Below are positions 35,505 through 44,510 of a stretch of DNA of 64,000 nucleotides, one piece after another. How positions within the stretch are numbered: position 1 is the stretch's first letter; every line of letters begins with the position of its first letter. The notes below the pieces were generated by a model that did not search any database, was not told where the DNA came from, and saw only the letters and a program-made list of their open reading frames with translations. Origin of the DNA: Actimicrobium sp. CCC2.4 (lineage in GTDB: Bacteria > Pseudomonadota > Gammaproteobacteria > Burkholderiales > Burkholderiaceae_D); the NCBI RefSeq assembly GCF_034347385.1, contig NZ_CP133777.1, positions 2,294,001-2,358,000 on the forward strand, given 5' to 3'. The position numbers and the translations under genes are program-made.

Positions 35505-36749
35505 TCAGCCGAACCGCGATAGCGTCAAGCCATCGAGATCGATATCCGGCGTGCGGCCCGATACGAGATCCGACAGGATTTTGCCGGTGCCGAGCGCGGT
35601 GGTCCAGCCACTGGCACCGTCATCGAGACCGACATAGACGTTACGAACCGGCGTGGCGCCCATGACCGGCACGCCATCGGGCAGCATCGTGCGCAAGCCG
35701 CTCCAGAGCGTGGCGTTGTTGTAGTTGCTGGCATTCGGAAACCAGTCGGTGGCGACCTTGCGCAAGGTACGCTGTGCGGCTTCCGGCACCTCCGGTGAAC
35801 GTGCGCCAGGATCGAGTACGCCGGCGATCCGCACGCGGTTGCCGAAGCGTGTGATGGTGGTCTTGTAGGTATCGTCCGTCAGCGACGCCAGCGGTGCTTC
35901 ATCAAAATCACGGATGCTGCAGGTAGCGCTGTAGCCCTGTACCGGCAACGCGGGCAAGCGTACGCCGAGCTCATTGAGCAAGGTGGGATTTTCGATGCCG
36001 GCTGTCAGTACGACCGCATCGGCAGTGAAGCTGTTGCCCTCCATGTGCAAGGCGACGCGGTTGTCGATGCGCTCTATGCGGTCGACCGATTTGCCGAACA
36101 GGAAGGTCACGCCGAGCGACTGGGCGATGGTTTTCAGTTGCTTGGCAAACAGCGCGCAGTTGCCGGCTTCGTCCTGCGGAAACTGCAGGGCGGCAGTCAG
36201 TGGCGTGGCGGCGCACAGCGCGGGTTCCAGCAGCCGCGCGGCATCGGCATCGAGCACGTTGTGAGGAACCTCCATTTCAGCCAGCAAGGTCAGCAGCGGT
36301 TGCGCCAGCAGGACATCGCGGGCACCACGAAACAGCTGCAAATGACCGACGGTCTGCTCGTAATCCATGTTGTAGTGCAGGCGTAATTGTTCGAGTACGT
36401 CGCGGCTGTAGAAGCCGATGCGCTGCAGGCGCAGCTTGTTGATGCGGAAGCGTTCTGCATCGCATTCGGTCATCCAGCGCCGCGCCCAGCGCCACAGCGC
36501 CGGGTCGAGCCGGCGACGCAATACGATCGGCGACTCCTGCCGGAACCACTGCGCAAAGAGTTTTCCCGGCATGCCGGGCATGGCCCACGGGGCCGACAGG
36601 GCGGGTGCCACCAGGCCGGAATTGCCAAAGCTGGCTTCCTCGGCGACATTGCTGCGTCGCTCAATGAGTGCCACTTCATGGCCGGCGGCCGCCAGGAAAT
36701 ACGCTGTGCTGACCCCCAAAACACCGCCGCCTATCACTGCTACTTGCAT
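35505..36749 (-). CDS. dadA: D-amino acid dehydrogenase, FAD-dependent subunit
   Basis: Membrane-associated flavoenzyme of 414 residues that oxidises D-amino acids to 2-oxo acids. FAD-binding Rossmann motif VIGGGVLGVSTAYFLA is at the N-terminus; the central substrate domain and the C-terminal segment NVYVGLDDGASGWTTALGTGK with a final Gly-rich FAD-contacting stretch follow. I prefer the ATG at 36749: AAAGGA lies eight bases upstream, whereas an ATG nine bases earlier directly abuts that ribosome binding site. No racemase gene is adjacent. The sarcosine/glycine oxidase branch is an alternative, but length and motifs fit DadA. Confidence 0.88.
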   Translation of the reverse strand: MQVAVIGGGVLGVSTAYFLAAAGHEVALIERRSNVAEEASFGNSGLVAPALSAPWAMPGMPGKLFAQWFRQESPIVLRRRLDPALWRWARRWMTECDAERFRINKLRLQRIGFYSRDVLEQLRLHYNMDYEQTVGHLQLFRGARDVLLAQPLLTLLAEMEVPHNVLDADAARLLEPALCAATPLTAALQFPQDEAGNCALFAKQLKTIAQSLGVTFLFGKSVDRIERIDNRVALHMEGNSFTADAVVLTAGIENPTLLNELGVRLPALPVQGYSATCSIRDFDEAPLASLTDDTYKTTITRFGNRVRIAGVLDPGARSPEVPEAAQRTLRKVATDWFPNASNYNNATLWSGLRTMLPDGVPVMGATPVRNVYVGLDDGASGWTTALGTGKILSDLVSGRTPDIDLDGLTLSRFG

Positions 36750-36780
36750 GTATTGCATCCTTTGTGTGAGCTAACCACTG

Positions 36781-38814
36781 TCATTGCGGCGTTGTCCTTT
36801 TTTTCGGGGGAATGAAGAAATCAAGCGGGCGCTGCACCATTCTTGCCAGCAGCGCCCTGACCAGTGCGCCGCCCCGGCTGAACCGGACCTGGCGCGAACG
36901 CAGTGCCACGAACAGGGCGAGGCCAAAGCTTACCAGCAGATTCGTGATGCCTATGCAAACGATGCCGAACAACGAGGTCAGTAGCACTGGCACACTCACC
37001 TGGAAATCCAGTCCGACCAGCGCAATGGCCAGATTGGCCGCAGAAAAAGTAACGTGGCGTATATCCACCGGCAAGCCGATCAGCTGGCCGAAGGTGCCGA
37101 TCGAGCCCAGCAGCACACCGAAAAACAGGTTGCCCATCAGCCCGCCCAGATTTTTTTCGAGATAGGCCGCCACCCGCGTATGGCGGGCCGGCCCGAAGAC
37201 GCGACGCCAGCTGCGCAATTGCAGTATTCGCTGCGCCATCCGGGTATAGACCGCGCGGTTATCGAAATAGCCCGAGATCATGCCGGCCAAAAACAGGCAG
37301 ACACCGGCAATCGCCGCATGGAACAGAGCCAGACTGGTGAACGGGTTGATGTCATGCAGCAGATGCTGCGCCTTGTCGGCCGACACCAGCTGGTGGTCGT
37401 TGAGCGCGAAGCACACCATGGCGATGGTCAGCGCGGTCGGAAAGACTGTCATCAGGTTGCCGAGAACGGCAATGAATTGCGTGCGCAGCACCTTCACGAT
37501 CAGGTCCGCCAGGCTATCGATGCCAATCGTGCGGTTGTCGTTGGCGTGCAGGTCGGCGGCGATGCGTGCGGCGGTCATGGCCGGTTGCTTGGTGGCGACC
37601 GTGAAGTGCAGCAGGTGGATCAGCATGAAGCCGAGCGAGTAATTCAGGCTGAACAGGAAGGCTTCGACCAGCGGCGCGCTGCGCAGGGTCGCCAGTAAAA
37701 TCTTGATCAGTGCCATGAAAGCGATGACGAAGCCGGCACCTGCCGACGACCGGAACATCGTGCCGTAAGCCACACGATCATCGGCGATGTAATGCTCCCC
37801 GGTGTGGCTGGCGTTCTCGGTAACATTGCGCGCCAGCAGGTGGATGTTGGCGGAAAACAGTTCGCGCACGGCGTACTTGCGGTTGTGTCCTTGCGCCATA
37901 TCCAGCGCCAGATCGAGCGCCAGTTGCCGCCGTTCGGCGCTCCAGGGCAGCTGACCATCGGCCGGTTTCAGGTCGACCAGCATCAGCAGGCGACGCAGCC
38001 GGTCTATGCTCTGAGTCAGGCGCACCAGCAGATAAGTCAGCGCCACGCTAGTACCGCGATGCAGCGCGTTCTTGCGGATGCGCGCAATGATGTTGTCGCA
38101 CTGATCGAGCATGACCAGCAAATGGCCGGCATCACCGGCGGGAGCAATCGCCCCATCGGTCTGCTGCATTGCGCTGGCCAGGAAGGCATGGACTTCGGCG
38201 TTCTGCACCAGGAAAGGCGATTCGAATTTTTCGAGATCAGGATGGATGCGCACAAGTGCCGGCTCCAGCCCCATGGCGCTGATCCGGTGCGACAGGGTCT
38301 GTATGGCTTCGAGCAATTCGACGTGCGCAAGGCGACGGTCGATGCGGTCGCTGCGCAGGGCGGTGTCGGTGGAGGCGACATCGCTGGCGACGATCACATC
38401 AAACAGCATCAACCAGTCGGCCGGCGCGATCAGGCGCAACCATTGATAGTCGGTCTTGACGCACAGGATGCGGTCGAGGCAGTCGCTCAGGTAGAGCGTA
38501 TCGATCGCCGGCGGCAGCACGCGGAACGACAAGCGGCGGAACAGTTCGGTGAAAAAACCGTCACTCGGCAGGATGCCGGTATCGGTGTAGAGCGTCGTGT
38601 GGCGGCGCTGCGAAAGCACATGCAACAGGTAATGGCGCAATGCCGCGCCGTGCGCCGGGTTGCCTTTGATGAGCTGGGTCAGCATGCGCAGCCGGGCGGT
38701 TGCGACTGCGCCCTGGTCGGGTTCGGGCGGACGGATCAGGGCGACCAGTTCGGCCAGCGCGCCCATGTCATCGCTGACAGGATGGGCGGTAATACGTTCA
38801 AGTAGAGTCAGCAT
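36781..38814 (-). CDS. Gcr-type 'site-specific recombinase' family membrane protein
   Basis: A 677-residue protein of the SpecificRecomb/Gcr family known mainly from betaproteobacteria and Neisseria. The first ~330 residues are soluble and helical; the remainder contains at least six strongly hydrophobic segments, such as AGFVIAFMALIKILLATL, GVCLFLAGMISGYFDN and VSVPVLLTSLFGIVCIGIT, and ends with a short basic tail. No tyrosine- or serine-recombinase motif is visible. The historical name is therefore not supported by what I can see, and an inner-membrane role is likelier. The gene runs alone on the minus strand, 31 bases upstream of dadA. Confidence 0.83.
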   Translation of the reverse strand: MLTLLERITAHPVSDDMGALAELVALIRPPEPDQGAVATARLRMLTQLIKGNPAHGAALRHYLLHVLSQRRHTTLYTDTGILPSDGFFTELFRRLSFRVLPPAIDTLYLSDCLDRILCVKTDYQWLRLIAPADWLMLFDVIVASDVASTDTALRSDRIDRRLAHVELLEAIQTLSHRISAMGLEPALVRIHPDLEKFESPFLVQNAEVHAFLASAMQQTDGAIAPAGDAGHLLVMLDQCDNIIARIRKNALHRGTSVALTYLLVRLTQSIDRLRRLLMLVDLKPADGQLPWSAERRQLALDLALDMAQGHNRKYAVRELFSANIHLLARNVTENASHTGEHYIADDRVAYGTMFRSSAGAGFVIAFMALIKILLATLRSAPLVEAFLFSLNYSLGFMLIHLLHFTVATKQPAMTAARIAADLHANDNRTIGIDSLADLIVKVLRTQFIAVLGNLMTVFPTALTIAMVCFALNDHQLVSADKAQHLLHDINPFTSLALFHAAIAGVCLFLAGMISGYFDNRAVYTRMAQRILQLRSWRRVFGPARHTRVAAYLEKNLGGLMGNLFFGVLLGSIGTFGQLIGLPVDIRHVTFSAANLAIALVGLDFQVSVPVLLTSLFGIVCIGITNLLVSFGLALFVALRSRQVRFSRGGALVRALLARMVQRPLDFFIPPKKRTTPQ

Positions 38815-38907
38815 GCAATCGGATCAATGGAGCGGGCGGGAAAGCTGGCCCGCAGTGTGTCATGCCACTACGGCTTGCGTGCAAAAGAACGGCGGGTATT
38901 GCAGGTA

Positions 38908-38941
38908 TTGCCGGCATCGTTGATCAAGTCGATGCCGGCAA
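38908..38941 (-). terminator. Perfect 12-bp hairpin after the OmpA-like gene
   Basis: TTGCCGGCATCG (38908-38919) pairs exactly with CGATGCCGGCAA (38930-38941) around a 10-base loop, five bases after the stop of the minus-strand OmpA-like gene. No T tract follows on the minus strand, so it may be a Rho-assisted or attenuating hairpin. Confidence 0.5.
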
Positions 38942-38945
38942 GTCT

Positions 38946-39632
38946 CTATTGCTGCCGTTCTGCCACGAAAATTTCTACGCGCCGGTTGCGTGCGCGCCCG
39001 GTGCTGTCGTTGTTGGAGGCGATCGGATCATTTTCGCCGCGGCCTTCGATGGTGAAGCGGTACGGTGCGACGCCACGGCTGATCAGATAGTCGCGGGTCC
39101 TGCCGGCGCGGTCGACCGACAACGGATCGTTGATGGCGGCACTGCCGGTGTTATCGGTGTGGCCGATGATGGTCACGACGGTCGATGGGTTGTCATTGAG
39201 GCTGTTGCCGAAGCGGTCCAGCACCGGACGGAAATCGGGCTTGATATCCGAGCGGTTGGTGTCGAACGAAATATCGCTCGGAATGGCCAGCTTGAGCCGG
39301 TTATCGGCCGTCTGGGTGACCTGCACGCCGGTGCCCCTGGTCGCCTGTTCCATCGCCTGCTTCTGGTTTTCCATGCGGGTCGACCAGACGTTGCCGATCG
39401 CGGCCCCTGCCGCTGCACCGAGTACGGCACCGCCTGCAGTGCGGCCACCGCCGCCGCCACCAGTCGAGGCGCCGAGGATGGCGCCAAGTCCGGCACCGAT
39501 GCCGGCACCGGTGGCGGTACCGCGCTGCGTGCCGGACATGTCGGCACAGCCGCCCAGCACGGTGGCACCGGCGATGACGGCGATGGCAATAAGGCGGGAT
39601 CGTTGCGTGGGTTGGATTGTCGTGCTCATCAT
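38946..39632 (-). CDS. OmpA-family peptidoglycan-binding lipoprotein (YiaD-like)
   Basis: A 228-residue envelope protein. Signal sequence with lipobox (ATVLGGCAD, cysteine about residue 29), then a glycine-zipper segment (about 40-85, GAGIGAGLGAILGAS and GGAVLGAAAGAAIGN) and a C-terminal OmpA domain (about 105-228) with IPSDISFDTNRSDIKP, HTDNTGSAAIND, LSVDRAGRTRDYL and the conserved NRRVEI. Thus likely anchored in the outer membrane and binding peptidoglycan. Start at the first ATG of the pair (39632), after AAGGAATC. It stands at the head of a minus-strand set of stress-type genes (PPOX, ferritin-like). Confidence 0.9.
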   Translation of the reverse strand: MMSTTIQPTQRSRLIAIAVIAGATVLGGCADMSGTQRGTATGAGIGAGLGAILGASTGGGGGGRTAGGAVLGAAAGAAIGNVWSTRMENQKQAMEQATRGTGVQVTQTADNRLKLAIPSDISFDTNRSDIKPDFRPVLDRFGNSLNDNPSTVVTIIGHTDNTGSAAINDPLSVDRAGRTRDYLISRGVAPYRFTIEGRGENDPIASNNDSTGRARNRRVEIFVAERQQ

Positions 39633-39676
39633 GATTCCTTTGGGTGTGGGTACCTGAACAGTCAGTGGGCGCGTGC

Positions 39677-40162
39677 TTATTTTTTCAGCACGCTATGCTT
39701 GCCCAGGTCGTCCTTGTCAATGTCGATACCGACGGCGGCCTTGGCCATCGTCAGCATTTGTTCCATCTTTGATTTTCCCGAATCCCAGATATCGGCTTTC
39801 ACGATATCGACCCGCAGCAAGGTCAGCGCCGGATCGTCCAGACCCTGCGGGAAAAACAGCTTGAACGCCGGCTTCCAGAGTTCTTCCATCAGCGCACGAT
39901 CCTGCACCAGCGATGCGGTGCCGGATGACGAAATGAAACGGTGCTCTGCCGAATCAGCGTAGCAGAGCAGAACCGTCGGGTTTTGACGAATGTCGGCAAC
40001 GGCTTCGGAATCGGTCGCCGTGAAAAACCAGACCGCGCCGTCGCGGCCTGCCGCCTGGGTGGTGAACGGACGTGCCTCCATCAAGCCGTCGGCATCGTGC
40101 GTGACGAGCATGGCAAATTTGATGGCGCTGATTTTTTCGTAAAAGGTGGTCCAGTCTTGCAT
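39677..40162 (-). CDS. Pyridoxamine 5'-phosphate oxidase-fold general stress protein
   Basis: A 161-residue split-barrel flavin/F420-binding-fold protein similar to the general-stress-protein-26 type of PPOX proteins. The recognisable features are the N-terminal FYEKISAIKFAMLVTHDADGLMEARPFTTQ, where the ligand phosphate-binding region lies, and VWFFTATDSEAVADIRQNP. It is too short and lacks the full motif set of PdxH, so vitamin B6 biosynthesis is unlikely. The cofactor and reaction are unknown. The gene is between the OmpA-like gene and the ferritin-like gene on the same strand with gaps of about 40 bases. Confidence 0.85.
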   Translation of the reverse strand: MQDWTTFYEKISAIKFAMLVTHDADGLMEARPFTTQAAGRDGAVWFFTATDSEAVADIRQNPTVLLCYADSAEHRFISSSGTASLVQDRALMEELWKPAFKLFFPQGLDDPALTLLRVDIVKADIWDSGKSKMEQMLTMAKAAVGIDIDKDDLGKHSVLKK

Positions 40163-40197
40163 GCCAGTCTCCGTAAGGTCCGTTAAAAAAGGATTGT

Positions 40198-40743
40198 TTA
40201 GTCCTGCATGCCGTGATGCAGCGAAGCCAGTTCGTCGGCATGCTCTTCTTCGACTTCAAGGATCTCGATGAGCATGCGCCGCGTGGTCGGGTCGGTATCG
40301 CCGAGGGCGGCGATCATTTCGCGGTAGCTGTCGATGGCGATGCGTTCGGCCACCAGGTTTTCACGGATCATGTCTTCAAGCGTGCTGCCTTCGACGTATT
40401 CGGCATGGCTGCGGGCCGACAGGCTGTCCGGCGAAAAATCGGGTGCGCCGCCTAGCTGCACGATGCGCTTGGCCAGCCGGTCGGCATGGCCGGATTCTTC
40501 ATTGGCATGGTCCAGGAATTCGGCCGCGACGGCTGAAGCATGGATGCCTTCGGCCATGAAATGGTGGCGCTTGTAACGCAGCACGCAGACCAGTTCGGTC
40601 GCCAGTGCGTCATTGAGCATGGCCAGTACCGCGGCGCGGTCGCCGTCGTAGCCACTGGTGACGGCACCGTCTTCAATGTGCTTGCGGGCGCGCAGACGCA
40701 GCGTCGCAGTATCGGTGAGGGCAGGGCGTGAATTGGTGGTCAT
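40198..40743 (-). CDS. Ferritin-like / bacterioferritin-type di-iron protein
   Basis: A 181-residue four-helix-bundle protein. Ferroxidase-type ligands are arranged as expected: Glu50 in ALATELVCVLRY, an ExxH at Glu83/His86 (NEESGHADRL), Glu133 in NLVAERIAIDSY, and ExxH at Glu165/His168 (VEEEHADEL). It resembles the DPS-like 'ferritin-like domain' proteins of beta- and gammaproteobacteria rather than haem-containing Bfr, as the haem-ligand methionine context is not obvious. Likely iron storage or peroxide protection. Codirectional with the PPOX and OmpA genes. Confidence 0.85.
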   Translation of the reverse strand: MTTNSRPALTDTATLRLRARKHIEDGAVTSGYDGDRAAVLAMLNDALATELVCVLRYKRHHFMAEGIHASAVAAEFLDHANEESGHADRLAKRIVQLGGAPDFSPDSLSARSHAEYVEGSTLEDMIRENLVAERIAIDSYREMIAALGDTDPTTRRMLIEILEVEEEHADELASLHHGMQD

Positions 40744-40886
40744 GGTGAATTCCTTATGATCAGGTGGATGGCGCTATGTCGCTGCAAATGCGGGGTATGG
40801 GGCGCTGCATACCCGCCACAGCTGCTGTCCTGCAGTGAAACAGGTTCGGGAAAGAGCCCGCCGGCGCAGCACCGGGGGCGCAGGAC

Positions 40887-41036
40887 TTATAGCGGCTTGC
40901 GTCCCGAAATAATGCGCAAGAGGATAACGACAACGGCGATTACCAGCAGGATGTGGACGAAGCCACCCAAGGTGTACGACGTGACAATGCCCAGCAGCCA
41001 GAGAATGATGAGGACCACAGCAATTGTGTACAACAT
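40887..41036 (-). CDS. Lmo0937-family small membrane protein
   Basis: A 49-residue protein with two hydrophobic helices, MLYTIAVVLIILWLLGIVTS and GGFVHILLVIAVVVILLRII, joined by a short loop and ending in a basic RKPL-type tail. This is the Lmo0937/YqaE-size class found in many bacteria and often stress-induced. The ATG at 41036 is preceded by AAGGAG at good spacing; an upstream in-frame extension has no similarity. It is divergent from the BON lipoprotein gene. Function unknown. Confidence 0.82.
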   Translation of the reverse strand: MLYTIAVVLIILWLLGIVTSYTLGGFVHILLVIAVVVILLRIISGRKPL

Positions 41037-41482
41037 GATCGGGTACTCCTTGTTTATTGAGTGTTGAAATCCGGACCGGCCACGATCAAGCATGCGACCG
41101 GTCGATGCGATGCACTTGCATCCTGCCGCCTGTGCATGGTGCCGGGTCATCGGCCTACCGCCTGTCGATGGCACGTGCCGATTGTGGGTGGGCGGCTGCC
41201 TTATTTCTGTGCGACAGCGTACATACTCCGGCACATTTCCCGACTGACAGGTCAGCGCGTTTCGCGGAGTGCGAGCCCGATGACGTACGAAAGATTTGTT
41301 TTATGTACGGTGCCGCACAGAACATCAGTGACCGGCTCGTTACAGTGCGGTGTCTTTCAGGCGGTTTCGCCAAACGCCAATGTCGCAGCTTGCTGCAGAT
41401 AGCCCTGGCGGTGGCGCAGGTCTGCGTAATCCACACACGGTTTATCTGTTATTCGATTCATTCATTTTTCAGGGAGCTCACT
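41037..41482. other. 446-base divergent intergenic region, no gene recognised
   Basis: Region between the divergent Lmo0937 and BON genes. It must hold both promoters. I see no convincing coding frame, RNA gene, hairpin or recognised operator. A frame is open across it into the BON gene from 41057, but the BON gene has its own ribosome binding site and signal peptide at 41483. Confidence 0.5.
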
Positions 41483-41794
41483 ATGATTTTTTCCAAACGC
41501 ATCAGTACATTTTTCCTCGCCGCTGCCTTGATCGCTGTCGCCGGTTGCGCCTCAACGAGCACCAAAGAAGGCACGGGCGAGTATGTCGATGACACCGTCA
41601 TCACCACCAAGGTCAAGGCTGCGCTGCTCAATGAGCCAACCCTGAAGTCCCGCGAAATCAACGTCGAGACCTTCAAGGGCGTGGTACAACTGAGCGGCTT
41701 TGTTGTTAACCAGGCAGATGCGACGATGGCAGCGACGCTGGCACGCGGTGTCAAGGGCGTCATGTCAGTCAAGAACGATATCCGCATGAAGTAA
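41483..41794 (+). CDS. BON-domain lipoprotein (OsmY-like)
   Basis: A 103-residue envelope protein. Signal peptide with lipobox (ALIAVAGCASTS, cysteine about residue 22) is followed by one BON domain (about 33-103: VDDTVITTKVKAALLNEP, then INVETFKGVVQLSGFV and VKGVMSVKNDI), a phospholipid-binding-type fold. The ATG at 41483 follows AGGGAG. It is shorter than E. coli OsmY, which has two BON domains. Followed by a Rho-independent terminator at 41839. Confidence 0.88.
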   Translation: MIFSKRISTFFLAAALIAVAGCASTSTKEGTGEYVDDTVITTKVKAALLNEPTLKSREINVETFKGVVQLSGFVVNQADATMAATLARGVKGVMSVKNDIRMK

Positions 41795-41838
41795 TCATGC
41801 GCTGACCGCAGCACATCGCTGCGGCATCGTTGATCAAT

Positions 41839-41867
41839 CGGCCCGGCATGATTTGCCGGGCCGTTTT
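41839..41867 (+). terminator. Rho-independent terminator after the BON gene
   Basis: CGGCCCGGCA (41839-41848) pairs with TGCCGGGCCG (41854-41863) around a TGATT loop, followed by TTTT. Confidence 0.85.
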
Positions 41868-41893
41868 GCGTCTACCCCACCATTGAGAGCTTG

Positions 41894-43057
41894 ATGATGA
41901 CACCTACCCCTGAATCCGCAGCCGACGCTGATGCCGCCATTCTGCTACCCGCAGCGCCGCCGGAAAAGCCGGTTTTGCTGCAGCGGATTCACGTCGATGC
42001 GCGCGGATTGTCGCTCGCGATCATCGCCGTGGTGGCGGCAATATTTGCGCTGCAGAGCGCGCAAAAATTCCTGATTCCGCTGCTGTGCGGGATCTTTCTT
42101 GCTTACACGCTCAATCCGCTGGTGGCGTGGCTGGAGCGCTGCCGCGTGTCGCGCGTGTTCGGCACCGTGCTGGTGATGCTGATGCTGACGGGCAGTATCA
42201 CGGCGGTCGCCACGACGCTGGCCGATGAATTCCAGTCCATCATGCAAACGCTGCCCGACGCGTCGCACAAAGTGGCACGCGCGATGCTGCGCAACGAGTC
42301 CGGCCAGCCTAGCGTCATTCAGCGCATGCAGGCGGCGGCTAGCGAAATCGAATCCGCCACGTCAGGCAATCGATCCAGCGCGCGGTCGCTGCCGTCCAAG
42401 GAGCCGACGTTTCGGGTGAGCGATCTGCTGCTGGCCGGTTCGATGGGGGCGATGGGCTTGGTCGGGGAAGCCGTCGTCGTACTTTTTCTGGTGTTCTTTT
42501 TACTGCTGTCGGGCGATACCTTCAAGCGCAAGCTGGTCAGACTGACCGGACCGTCGTTGTCAAACAAGCGGATCACGGTCCATATCCTCGATGCCATCAA
42601 CAGCTCGATCCAGAAGTACATGTCGATGCTGCTGGTAACGAATTCGCTGTTGGCGGTGCTGATGTGGATTGCCTTTCGAACGATCGGTCTCGAAAATGCC
42701 GGTGCGTGGGCGGTGGCCGCCGGATTACTGCATGTGATTCCGTATTTCGGACCATTGCTGCTCACGGTGGCCGCCGGCCTGATGGCCTTTCTGCAGTTCG
42801 GAACGCTGGGCCCGGTGTTGCTGGTGATCGGCAGCTCGCTTGGCGTATCGACGCTGGTCGGTACGCTGGTGACGACGTGGATGACCGGTCGCATCGCCAA
42901 AATGAATCCGGCGGCGGTATTCATTGCGCTGCTGTTCTGGGGCTGGTTGTGGGGTGTATGGGGCTTGCTGCTGGGCGTGCCGGTGGTCGTGATCATCCGC
43001 GTCGTAGCCGCCCACGTTGAAGGCATGCAGGCGGTGGCCGAATTGCTTGGCGAGTAG
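41894..43057 (+). CDS. AI-2E family transporter, second copy
   Basis: A 387-residue inner-membrane protein of the AI-2E/UPF0118 family. It has an N-terminal soluble tail (about 1-35), a helix pair (IIAVVAAIFALQSAQKFLIP, then CGIFLAYTLNPL), a central soluble segment with SIMQTLPD and a low-complexity linker (SGNRSSARSLPSKE), and a C-terminal set of helices with the family motif AAGLLHVIPYFGPLLLTV. ATG at 41894 or 41897 is the start. It shares the fold but little sequence with the protein at 8303-9361. Substrate unknown. Confidence 0.9.
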   Translation: MMTPTPESAADADAAILLPAAPPEKPVLLQRIHVDARGLSLAIIAVVAAIFALQSAQKFLIPLLCGIFLAYTLNPLVAWLERCRVSRVFGTVLVMLMLTGSITAVATTLADEFQSIMQTLPDASHKVARAMLRNESGQPSVIQRMQAAASEIESATSGNRSSARSLPSKEPTFRVSDLLLAGSMGAMGLVGEAVVVLFLVFFLLLSGDTFKRKLVRLTGPSLSNKRITVHILDAINSSIQKYMSMLLVTNSLLAVLMWIAFRTIGLENAGAWAVAAGLLHVIPYFGPLLLTVAAGLMAFLQFGTLGPVLLVIGSSLGVSTLVGTLVTTWMTGRIAKMNPAAVFIALLFWGWLWGVWGLLLGVPVVVIIRVVAAHVEGMQAVAELLGE

Positions 43058-43113
43058 GCTAGCGACAGGCGTGAACGACCGGCACACCCCTTTTTCGGCT
43101 CAGGGGCAGTCGT

Positions 43114-44457
43114 TCAATGCTTAATCTGTCCGTGCAGGCGACGCAAGCCCAGCCAGACCACCAGCACGATCAGCGGCACCATCAGTCCGGTTGCCAGATC
43201 GGTATTAATCGGCAAGCCCGCCGACTTGGCGGCCTTGGCGGCATAGCCGCATAAGCCGACCATGTAGTACGACACTGCCACCACCGACAGGCCCTCGACC
43301 GCTTGTTGCAGGCGTAACTGCTGCGCGGCGCGCGCATTCATTGATTGCAGGATCTGGCGGTTATGCAGCTCTTGGGCGATGCCCACCCGGGTACTGAGCA
43401 AGTCATTTGAATGCGCTATGCGCTCAGCCAGCGCCGCTTGCCGCCGGACTGTGGCGGCGCAGGTGCTCATGGCCGGTGAGAGCCGGCGTTCCATGAATTC
43501 ACGTAGTGTCGGTAAGCCATCGATACGGACTTCACGCAGCTCTTCGATGCGTGCCTTGACCAGCTGGAAATACGCCTGCGACGCCGAGAAGCGGTAGCTG
43601 TTGTCGAGGGCAAGTTTTTCACTGCGGGCGGCCAGGCCGGTAATGCTGCGCAAAAGCGCGCGTTCGCCATCATCCGGTTCGCCGGTAGCGTCGACCGAAC
43701 CGGCCGCGCTAGTATCGTCATCGCTGTCGACCATCTCTTCCGTCAGTCGCGCCAGTTCGGCCTCGATCGTATTGAGCGTGGTGGTCGAGGCGAGCGCATG
43801 GGGCAGGCCAAGCAGCGCCATCATCCGGTAGGTTTCGATTTCGAGTACGCGCTGAACCAGCCGTCCGAGCTGATACTCGCGCAGGCCCAGATCGCGCACC
43901 ACGAAGCGGCTGAAACCATCGCTCTGGATCAGAAAATCACTCCAGACTTCGGCGTCCTGCAGAACGACACTGGCGGCCAGCGAGAGGCCTTCGAAGACCG
44001 CGCGGATTTCGCGCGCATCGGGATCTTTGCCGGGGCCGGATTTTTCCATCACGACGTGGGCAGCGACCAGAATTTTTCCTTTCAGTCCGTGCAGCCACTG
44101 CTGCGGGACATGCATCAACGGTATGCGTTCGAATGCTTGTGCCAACGGCGCGCTGTCGGCATGGCGCATTGCAAACGTGAAGGTGGCGAATTCGGTATGG
44201 CATTCCCATTTGAGGCGGAAGCGACCGAAGTCATGATAAAAATATTTGGCATCGGCAGCCGGGCCCGCCACGCCAAAACAGCCGCACAGGTCGACCAGTT
44301 TGCGTAGGTGCCAGTCAGGCGTGGCATCGAGTTCGGCATACAGGGCCAGATGGGTCACGCTTTCAGGGGCGTCCAGTTGCAGGAAGGGCCGGGAATGGGC
44401 TTCGGCCGCCAGCGTCATGCGCAGCGGGTGATTCAGGACAGGGGAGGTGATCGGCAT
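43114..44457 (-). CDS. DUF3422 membrane-anchored protein
   Basis: A 447-residue protein whose N-terminal HPLRMTLAAEAHSRPF and LVDLCGCFGV are typical of DUF3422. Most of it is predicted helical and cytoplasmic; two hydrophobic segments near the C-terminus (AVEGLSVVAVSYYMVGLCGYAA and GLMVPLIVLVVWLGLRRL) suggest anchoring to the inner membrane. Its biochemical role is unknown. The start is ATG at 44457, giving the natural MPITSPVLNHP beginning; no strong ribosome binding site precedes it. A run of 11 residues upstream is open but unlike the family. Confidence 0.85.
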   Translation of the reverse strand: MPITSPVLNHPLRMTLAAEAHSRPFLQLDAPESVTHLALYAELDATPDWHLRKLVDLCGCFGVAGPAADAKYFYHDFGRFRLKWECHTEFATFTFAMRHADSAPLAQAFERIPLMHVPQQWLHGLKGKILVAAHVVMEKSGPGKDPDAREIRAVFEGLSLAASVVLQDAEVWSDFLIQSDGFSRFVVRDLGLREYQLGRLVQRVLEIETYRMMALLGLPHALASTTTLNTIEAELARLTEEMVDSDDDTSAAGSVDATGEPDDGERALLRSITGLAARSEKLALDNSYRFSASQAYFQLVKARIEELREVRIDGLPTLREFMERRLSPAMSTCAATVRRQAALAERIAHSNDLLSTRVGIAQELHNRQILQSMNARAAQQLRLQQAVEGLSVVAVSYYMVGLCGYAAKAAKSAGLPINTDLATGLMVPLIVLVVWLGLRRLHGQIKH

Positions 44458-44510
44458 GGGGCAGACAATAGCAGAGTGGAACAAAAACAAGGCCTGATGT
44501 CAGGGTCAGG

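Noticed and set aside
37792-38805. Plus-strand frame of 337 codons inside gcr
   Set aside because: Antisense shadow of the Gcr gene, no motif.
36781-38814. Gcr gene as a mobile element or integrase
   Set aside because: No recombinase motifs, no flanking repeats or attachment sites, and membrane-type sequence.
41057-41482. Coding sequence joined to the BON gene
   Set aside because: The BON gene has its own AGGGAG site and lipoprotein signal at 41483; the upstream frame has no protein-like features.
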